A stretch of 64,000 bases of DNA from positions 13,522,541-13,586,540 of the forward strand of contig NC_088712.1 in assembly GCF_963576615.1 (NCBI RefSeq). The letters are read 5' to 3'. The stretch is from Watersipora subatra. Lineage: Eukaryota > Bryozoa > Gymnolaemata > Cheilostomatida > Watersiporidae. The notes below the pieces were generated by a model. That model did no database searches. It was not told where the DNA came from and saw only the letters and a program-made list of their open reading frames with translations. The translations under genes and the position numbers were made by a program. Shown piece by piece: positions 58,601 to 64,000 of the stretch (positions within the stretch are counted from its first letter, which is position 1; the number at the start of each line of letters is the position of its first letter).

Positions 58601-61600
58601 GCGTACTCCATACTGATATATACAACAACGTCTGCAGATAACACTAACCACTACACTGATGTGCTACTGCATGCTACCATTTTTTGACTAACAGATGAAA
58701 GGGCCTCCGCCCTTCGTCACATCCTAAAATTAAACTTTACTCATACGATACTATCTAGAATACATGTAGCTAGAAGAACAACGAATTACTGCAAAGTCTA
58801 AAGACAGTTGAAGTAATTGTCGAGACTTTGATATTAGTTGACAGAGGTGTTTACAATCTACATAAGAGTGCCAAAGAAAGAAAGATTACACATTAAACAC
58901 GATCATTAGGTAATTTATGTAACATCTCTTAAATAGTTAATTGTCTATCCTTCCTAACAAGGATGAACAACTTCTAGATTAAATAGAGCCAATAGGTTTA
59001 ATTCGGAGTTTTTCATGAAAATGTTCGAAAGGCTCAGTTATTAACAACTCCACCGATATTAACAATTAAACTGTTTTGAACTCTATGAAGATAGTCTTCA
59101 ATAACAGTAGTCACCACTGAGAGTTGTTCTCCCTATTCAACATGACGGCGGGAAAGCTACCTCAACAAACATAATTAGAAAGATTAAATACATGTAGATA
59201 TCTTCAGGCGGTGGTATACGCTACTCTGATAAAATGCTTTACAACTTCTATGACTGTTGGTGGTGAATCTCGCAACTGCTTTCACAAATATTCTTTTCAA
59301 GCGTTTTGAATGTTTGGCATCGAGAACGTATTTAGGTAAGATGGACGCTGAGAAACAGTCGCGGTAAATGTGCAAATCATATGCTGCAAAGCATGCTTTT
59401 AGACCAGCAAATTGCACTTTTAAATCAAATAAATTTGGCCAGTGAAATAGTGAAATCACTATCGGAAAATGTGAGAAAAACAGACAAAAACCTCCAAGAT
59501 AAAGATAAATCTAGAAAGTTCTGTAAAGAAATCGAGTGTCCAGCCTTGACCCGGTGCGCCTACACAAATTGATATTTAACACAGGGAAATTTCGCAGTAG
59601 AAATTAGGGTGCAGACAATTACGTGACCAGAATCCATAGAGCAATCCAGAGAGCGATGAATCACCTAAGACATGCTGCTAGACACCTACGCCTGGCACTA
59701 CTCTAGAAATAAGAGTGCTCCCAGCCCGATCTACAGACACACTTACGAATGACATCAATATGACTGGTTGAATAACTCTCTGCGTCATAAGTAAATAGCC
59801 AATCAGATGAAAGATAAACACACAATGGAGGAGAAGGGGGAAATAAATTTTTGTCAGATCAAAATCATACAAATGATCAAATAAAGGAAATACATATGTA
59901 CATACACTTATGTATGTATACATGTATATATGTATATACACGCATATATAAAATATATTTTTACTGTCTAACAACTCCTGCATCCCAATCCTGTACGAGT
60001 AGATGGTTTACCAATCAGTGTCTCCAGTATAAGCATTATATTATCACAAGACGCAACAATTTAGTCTTTGGTTGGATGGTTTACGCACTGCTTGCACATC
60101 ATTGGTCAATTTTGTTTGCACAAAGCACACTCGCACATTTTCAAAATTCATTTTAAAAATGTATTTTCCAACTAAATAAAAAATTACTTCGACTAATTGC
60201 ACAACCTACGCAACATCGAAAATAAGACATGAAGCAATCTAGGGCTATTTGAGCAAACCGGAGATACAACACCACTCATTCAGAGAGTGTATATTACTGT
60301 TTAATCAGCTGTGCCACCTTTTTTCTACTAGTTGGTGACTGTACTGCTGTAACAAGGCACACTGCTCTCGTACACCATTCATGCAAAACATACATGCAAT
60401 GAAATAGTTGGTGAAAGCATGAACGGTGTCGTGAGGTTGTTAGAAAGAAGTCGTAAAATGTTATCATCAAGAGTATAAAAATTAGACTGAAGGAAGGAGA
60501 TGGCAAGCTCGATTTCAACACGAAAATATGAAGTGACATGACTTCACAGAGCGAGAATTATGAAGGGCTGGAAGGAATTGGATTATTCCATGGGGTGACT
60601 TCCTTAAAAAAGTTTAAATGGAGCAGCTATAAAGGCCGAGTTATGCTAATCAAACAGATATTACTTGGATAAACAAAATAATGCGCTAGTGCGTTTAGTA
60701 GTTGCATGCATTCGCCTATCCTGTACAAAATAAAACTATGATTCATATAAATTGTGTGATGTCATTAACCAGTAAAGGTCAAGGTTGGATGTAATTTTGT
60801 CATAAGCAAGGCAGCACCAGTTGAAAATCGGAAAATCTAACTGACTTCCTTAAATTTGAGAAAGTATAAATAAATTGTGAAAGGTAGACAGCTCTCACTC
60901 GTCTCAAAGCAAAGAAATTGTCTCAAAGCTTACTAAAGAGGGACTCGAGTTGAAAAACGGAGAGAACGTGCAAATTACCATCATATGAGGACAAAGGATA
61001 AATTTAAACATTTATTAAAAATGAATTTTCACAAATTTTTATTTAATAATCTATGATTAATAATGAAAATATTCTGATTAAATCTGTAGATTTAATTAGA
61101 ATATTTTGCTATCATTTGCGATTATTCTTTAAGTTTGAGGTGATCTGACTGCCAGGATGCTTCAAGATTAAAGTCAACATAACTTTATTACAGTTAAAAT
61201 GCCCAGATCAAATGAAAGCGCAATTATGCCATCTACAGTTGCAAAGTGACTGACAGAGAAGATGCATAACGCTGGGACTCAGACGCAACATCCGATATAA
61301 ACTACAGCAATAATATCACCTAGCAACGTCATTTTGCACATATTTTTCTTCTGAGCGTTTTTGCTGCGATCTAGTTTGAACAATTTTAATTTTAAAAATT
61401 CTGGGAGTCAAATCACATCAAACAAGAAAAGTAATCGCAAATGATAGAAAAATATTGATATTTTCTGATAAAATCTACTAAAATAATGTGTAAGTCCATT
61501 TTAGTTGTACTGTTAGGTAGAAGCTATAGAAACAGATATTGACACATGTTAGAATAACAGTGGTTCAACACTAGCTTCTAAAAATATAATTGGCGGAGTT

Positions 61601-62533
61601 GTCTACTCGTGTCCTAATGCTGCGTCTATCCTAGGACACTTATGTATTTGCCTCATCTAACTTTCGCGTTGTCGCGGAGTCATCCTCTGGCGAAAATTTC
61701 ATGTGCGAAACTAAACTATCATAACGAACGAGCGAAAATGCGAAATTAAATAGCTTTGCTCATTGACAGTCCAAGAAACAAATGGCAGCAAGCGATCAAA
61801 TTGCATTACCGATCTCACCCACACAATTCTACCTGCGGTTCACCGTTACAAACTAGTCCCAAATTGAATTTTTTTCTTATCGGTGAACTGAACTTGAGGA
61901 ATCTAATGATGTTTGTTCCACTGCATTTATTTTCACATCACTATATTTTCGTACTCATCGGAGCTGCGAAATTAAGTTGCAGCGAAATTTTACTCTGTAC
62001 GCTACTCACGAAACTAAATACTAGCGAAATATAAGTGTCCTAGGGTACATTTATAGCTAACTATGCCAAGCATTTTCAATTCCATAATATAGCTAAATTA
62101 GTTAGCTAAGTATTCAAATTTAATGATTACAAGCTGATTATCAAAAAAGGCTATAGTTGGTTCATGATCTGTGATCATGTTACACAACATGACTGCTAGC
62201 AAGTTTTTCGGTAGAGAGATGTTATAGAGTATTTGTATAATAAAAAACAAAAATATCCTTTCTTACCAATTGCAATGTGTGAAATGCAACGCGTTTTTAG
62301 TATCTAACCATGAAGACAGGAAATGAGGTTGAAAGAGAAAAATCTGAAACCTATCATAAATGGAATCGCAGCAGGCTTGTTGTTAGACCGCTGAAAGCCA
62401 AAACATAGCCTGTGAGCCCGGAAAATTAGTACATCACACAAGCGATACTCCCTTATTACAAGAATTACAATACCTGATGAAGTGTGGCCAGGCTGCAATT
62501 GCTGGAGTGCCGGAGCCTTTTTTATATGATGAA
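43652..62533 (-). CDS. Unrecognised low-complexity protein, ten phase-coherent exons, 5' end missing
   Basis: Minus-strand exons: 62533-62474, 58328-58233, 55440-55363, 52402-52211, 49206-49117, 48981-48870, 48278-48224, 46420-46409 (12 nt), 46240-46210 (31 nt), 43905-43652, ending at TAA. Junction phases are 1,1,1,1,1,2,0,0,1; every exon stays open and uses GT-AG. The chain encodes about 326 residues, hydrophilic and Ser/Thr/Pro-rich. Features seen: basic MRSPSKKKSASRQRS; DDPLPPYSEQPP (proline-rich, LPPY); KKGVRFSASQSDEEDEAE, matching the PP1-docking RVxF pattern next to an acidic patch; and DIPLTKPSPVDPDEVEL. No catalytic or membrane domain lies in these exons. It could be a cytoplasmic tail or a disordered scaffold. 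The first exons are beyond 62533 or unrecognised. Four consecutive 1-1 exons are suited to cassette splicing. Confidence 0.68.
44106..45070. other. Intron between the last two exons of the minus-strand gene: nothing recognised
   Basis: Unique sequence, with a 64-codon plus frame at 44342-44536 that has no splice or domain support. A small inverted pair (AAATCAAGTGTTCGTG / AACACTTGATTTTAG) lies at about 44635-44667. Confidence 0.4.
45075..46060. repeat. 42-bp minisatellite, GC-rich, about 20 diverged copies
   Basis: The best units are 45837-45920: GTGAGACCTGTGCAGCTCTA followed by ACCATTGGCCACGCAGCACT and CC. Since 42 is a multiple of three, both strands show long repeat frames of over 100 codons (minus strand reading VRAAQVSRSAAWPM). 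These are artefacts of the period. It lies in the last intron of the minus-strand gene and has higher GC than its surroundings. Confidence 0.88.
46409..46420 (-). CDS. 12-nt microexon (Leu-Glu-Glu-Gln) of the minus-strand gene
   Basis: The minus strand reads TCAATTCTGTAG|CTGGAAGAACAG|GTATGTGC. It is flanked by a good acceptor and donor, and enters and leaves in phase 0 between LSED and EYRPLK. Skipping it would remove four residues without a frame change. Such microexons are typically tissue-regulated in animals; regulation here is inference. Confidence 0.6.
46641..46800 (+). mobile_element. tRNA-derived SINE
   Basis: GGTGGTCGATTGGTGTCAGT (A-box region), B-box-like GGGTTTAAATCCC, then GCAGTATTTTCCCTACC and a GGACAAACAGACAGACACTG tail ending TGGTAAATATTGTGG. 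It lies in an intron of the minus-strand gene. Confidence 0.68.
47493..47570. repeat. 37-bp tandem duplication
   Basis: CCTTCTATAACCAAAGCTTA followed by CTGTATAT(C/T)CTAATT occurs twice in a row. Confidence 0.8.
47800..48120. repeat. CATAGACATA-type simple repeat with two small hairpins
   Basis: The area is rich in ACATACATAGACATACC. It contains two stem-loops: ATGACATTTAGC / GCTAAATGTCAT around 47985-48030, and AAATACCACAGACAA / TTGTCTGTGGTATTT around 48037-48077. Confidence 0.7.
48641..48752. repeat. 20-bp minisatellite, five copies plus a partial
   Basis: The unit is GTCAAAGTGAAACTCCAAAA. It lies in an intron about 120 nt downstream of the 48870 exon donor (minus strand), in purine-rich surroundings. 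Confidence 0.93.
49330..49895. mobile_element. 'GAGGTGATCTGACT'-family MITE, degenerate copy
   Basis: GAAGTGATCTGACTGGCTTG and GATTAAAATCTACAAAACTT on the left are answered by ATCGATTGTAATCTTAAAAC and CCGTCAGATAACTT on the right. The right flank (GTGACCCTCTAAATGATTAA) resembles that of the copies inside elements A and B. Confidence 0.65.
50408..50742. mobile_element. 335-bp foldback element at a (TA)n tract
   Basis: The ends AATCAATAAAACAGACTAAC and GTTAGTCTGTTTTATTGATT are exact inverses. Pairing continues with few mismatches for about 135 bp on each side, through GATTGGTAAGAGCAATCTTC and CCAGTTTTGGTTACTTATAT. TATA repeats flank both sides, consistent with a TA target. Confidence 0.9.
50743..52210. 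other. Intron of the minus-strand gene: only an (AAT)n microsatellite
   Basis: A short AAT run lies near 51246-51275. Frames of 60-90 codons exist but none has domain or splice support. Confidence 0.45.
52665..52815. repeat. 17-bp minisatellite inside the TIR element
   Basis: About eight copies of GACCGCCACCTCTATTT with one A/G variant. It expanded from the sub-terminal repeat of the host element. Confidence 0.92.
52865..53540. mobile_element. hAT-like non-autonomous element, nested
   Basis: It starts CAGGGATAGGGAACCTATGG and ends AAGGTTCTTGACCTCTG, an imperfect inverse. The 8-bp flanks CTCTAACT and GTCTAATT differ at two places, fitting an aged 8-bp hAT target duplication. TGTGGCTCTTTTGATGAT and ATGGCTCTCTTAGAATT mark the inner ends. 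Confidence 0.72.
56119..56130. promoter_or_regulatory. NRF-1-like motif inside the TIR-bounded segment
   Basis: TACGCATGCGCA is the complement of the NRF-1-like motif in the PRDX5/TTC16 promoter. It lies upstream of the plus-strand frame at 56417 and could be part of its promoter; this is inferred from position only. Confidence 0.4.
56417..57039 (+). CDS. 90-aa protein, two exons, inside the TIR-bounded segment
   Basis: Exon 56380-56592 (acceptor TTTGTTTTAG, donor CG|GTAAGT, ATG at 56417) joins 56943-57039 (acceptor GTTTGCTACAG). The junction keeps the frame, giving 90 aa. It begins MIARVVDVILRRPPIIQGGL, followed by a segment rich in Glu, Val and Thr, and ends at TAG 57037-57039. An untranslated first exon may end at 56268 (TTGTG|GTAAGT). 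AATAAA follows at about 57220. The protein shows alternating hydrophobic and charged residues, suggesting beta structure, and no family I recognise. It may be a transposon-encoded accessory protein or a captured host gene. Confidence 0.5.
57036..57298 (-). CDS. Alternative terminal exon pair (or transposon gene 3' end)
   Basis: Minus-strand exon 57298-57234 (acceptor TTTTTACATTAG, donor ATG|GTATGT) joins 57074-57036 (acceptor TTTACTGCAG). The joined frame reads PTPSISNTEVKDDHDSDPDI and ends ENETTYSDYEN at TAG 57036-57038. Its entry phase (1) equals the exit phase of exon 58328-58233, so splicing VSPAS directly to this pair would give the minus-strand gene a different, acidic, Tyr-containing C-terminus. 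It lies entirely inside the TIR-bounded segment, so it may instead belong to that element. AATAAA signals occur on the minus strand near 56855-56870. Confidence 0.45.
58330..61085. other. Intron of the minus-strand gene: mostly unique sequence
   Basis: Holds a TATATG/ACATACA simple-sequence patch near 59890-59950. Apart from the small frame at 59381, no gene or dispersed element was recognised here. Confidence 0.45.
59381..59572 (+). CDS. Possible small ORF, helical, 63 codons
   Basis: ATG at 59381 opens a frame reading MLQSMLLDQQIALLNQINLA, then a Lys/Asp/Glu-rich stretch and CPALTRCAYTN. Composition suggests an amphipathic helix. A nearby ATG (59341) reads MDAEKQSR and then stops. There is no known family and no splice support, so it may be chance. 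Confidence 0.22.
   Translation: MLQSMLLDQQIALLNQINLASEIVKSLSENVRKTDKNLQDKDKSRKFCKEIECPALTRCAYTN
61086..61478. mobile_element. 'GAGGTGATCTGACT'-family MITE, longer copy
   Basis: The ends GTAGATTTAATTAGAATATT and TGATAAAATCTAC are inverted. Both arms carry TATCATTTGCGATT / AATCGCAAATGATA and GAGGTGATCTGACTGCCAGG / CTGGGAGTCAAATCACATC. The central spacer (about 61200-61340) is larger than in the 34743 copy. Confidence 0.8.
61630..62044. mobile_element. 415-bp MITE with CCTAGGACACTTAT ends
   Basis: CCTAGGACACTTAT and ATAAGTGTCCTAGG are exact 14-bp inverses. The interior has many GCGAAA/TTCGC motifs, recalling the sub-terminal sequence of 55973-57785. No coding capacity. Confidence 0.85.
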
Positions 62534-64000
62534 CTAACAAAATAACAAACACTAATATTACGACAAGTAAAGAAGCGTACCCCACAAAACAGATTCACAA
62601 ATTTAACAGAGATTGACAATATATCAGTCCTCCACCGCTCGCTTGTTTTCCACCCGAAGCAACCATGATTGTGCCAGCACAAATGCTCCAGGTTGTCAGC
62701 TGTTAGAAATCAAAGGTCTAACAAAGCGACCAATCAAGCTCCACCAATGTAATGGAAGTATATAGCCTGGTCTACCTTCCAATCTCAAGTTACCAAACAC
62801 TCGGACCTACCTATGTATTGAGTCATAGCTTTATTTAATCTATTGCTAAGATGAAACTAAGAGTCACGGTGATACCTTCTTATATGCCGACATCTTGCCA
62901 ATTTACATTAAAAACAGCGTTATGCGAAAGGGCTTTTTATTTCAATACACATAATTTACTTTACTATAGTTTGGTTTTGTTTTTGTGTCATGGTCTAGTT
63001 TTCTTTAAACAGCTTTATTTACCGAAGTAAATAAAATTAATACATATTATACAAATATATATTATATATATATTATTACAAAATTATACATCTATCTTGT
63101 GAGCAAAGAAATAGTTTCCAAAGAATTTTATTTATAATTCTATGAAAAGGAATGAAGGTTTTTCTTGCAAACAATTCCAGAGAGTGGTCAAGCGAGTATG
63201 TGTTATACAATAATTTATAATACTAATATAATATATTATAATAGAATATTACTATATGTGGTTTAACTGTATTAAATCAATTCAGTTTCTAAAATTTTGC
63301 AAACTCGCTATTTGCTTGTCAAAATTTCCATAATTTCCTCAAAAGACTGATTCAAATAAAACAATTAATGCGAAATTTAAAAGGAGATTTGTTCACCTAT
63401 AATGGATGCTCTAGAAAGTGTTTGCATTATAAAACACTATAAACTCCAGGGTTGCAGTTTTTGGTAACAATCATCACCCAGTTGATTATGTTTTTGATCA
63501 ATAATATATCAGTTGCTGATTTATGCAACCAAATGATGGAAATAAATATTTCAATCACACCAATTCTTTCATAGTACTGAAAAAAATTTAGAAAAATTTG
63601 AAAAAAGGTCCAAAAATGACAAAATAATTTTTGAGGTAACATGTCATCTTTAGGGACAATTGTGTAGTATAACATGTAATATTTTCATGATTTTGATACA
63701 TTAAACCTTTAGCTGCTAGTTAATCATGTCTTGCAAACCGGGCTCACCAACTGACATGAGCACATGTTGGCGTCTGATGCAACGCATTCTTATCTAAACA
63801 AACCAGATGATGGGAAAAGCTAGCTGACTTTTTGTCAGCAAACATCGGCTCAACAGTGTCATTGACTGTTCTTGAGCGAGAAAGTAGTCAGGAGTACTTC
63901 CAGCGCATCCATGCTAAAGAAAAAGTTCTTATTTTCTACTATATACATACTAGTGGAATGCCCGGCGTTGCACGAGTATTAAAAATCAGCTTATAAACAG
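62534..64000. other. Right edge: no supported gene; element end near 63950
   Basis: A+T-rich sequence with (AT)n around 63045-63080. Near the window end, TGGAATGCCCGGCGTTGCAC resembles the terminal motif of an invertebrate dispersed repeat that would continue past 64000. An open plus-strand stretch at about 63840-63945 (VLERESSQEYFQRIHAKEK) has no clear splice borders. Confidence 0.35.

Noticed and set aside
62498-62582. Hydrophobic stretch (LLVVILVFVILLV) before HHIKK looking like a membrane segment
   Set aside because: It coincides with the polypyrimidine tract and TTTTGTTAG acceptor of exon 62533-62474. The frame upstream hits TGA, with no AG between that stop and the stretch, so it cannot be an exon start.

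Overview
This is an A+T-rich stretch of animal nuclear genome. Genes are split into short exons (12 to about 250 nt) with GT-AG introns of up to 5.7 kb. The introns are packed with small inverted-repeat DNA transposons, foldback hairpins, tRNA-derived SINEs and tandem arrays. There are no operons, Shine-Dalgarno sites or long intact prokaryotic ORFs. The gene content (PRDX5, TTC16) and the repeat style suggest an invertebrate, perhaps a lophotrochozoan, but I cannot fix the phylum from sequence alone.

Layout. (1) 214-1584, minus: three phase-matched exons of a small basic protein I do not recognise; further exons may lie at 5124-5369 and 6590-6653. (2) 9063-24178, minus: a complete four-exon peroxiredoxin-5 gene, 200 aa, with an N-terminal mitochondrial-type presequence and a C-terminal SKL peroxisomal signal. 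Its introns carry about a dozen mobile elements and a dead LINE. (3) 24179-24593: a 415-bp head-to-head intergenic region with an NRF-1-like palindrome. (4) 24594-42922, plus: a complete 16-exon TTC16 (tetratricopeptide repeat protein 16) gene, 831 aa. Its last intron is expanded by a 4.9-kb array of about 76 nearly identical 65-bp units. (5) 43652-62533, minus: ten phase-coherent exons of an unrecognised protein with a low-complexity, phosphosite-like composition, a PP1-docking-like RVxF motif, a 12-nt microexon and a 31-nt exon. The 5' end lies outside the window or was not found. (6) Inside one of its introns, a 1.8-kb segment bounded by 16-bp perfect terminal inverted repeats (55973-57785) holds a two-exon plus-strand frame and a two-exon minus-strand frame. 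They converge and overlap by two bases at a shared CTAG. The minus-strand pair is phase-compatible with the host gene as an alternative 3' end.

Functional reading. PRDX5 reduces hydroperoxides in mitochondria, peroxisomes and cytosol. TTC16 is a TPR scaffold found in animals with ciliated cells. The two probably share a bidirectional promoter. The third large gene cannot be assigned. Most of the remaining DNA is repeats, several nested inside one another so that relative insertion ages can be read.
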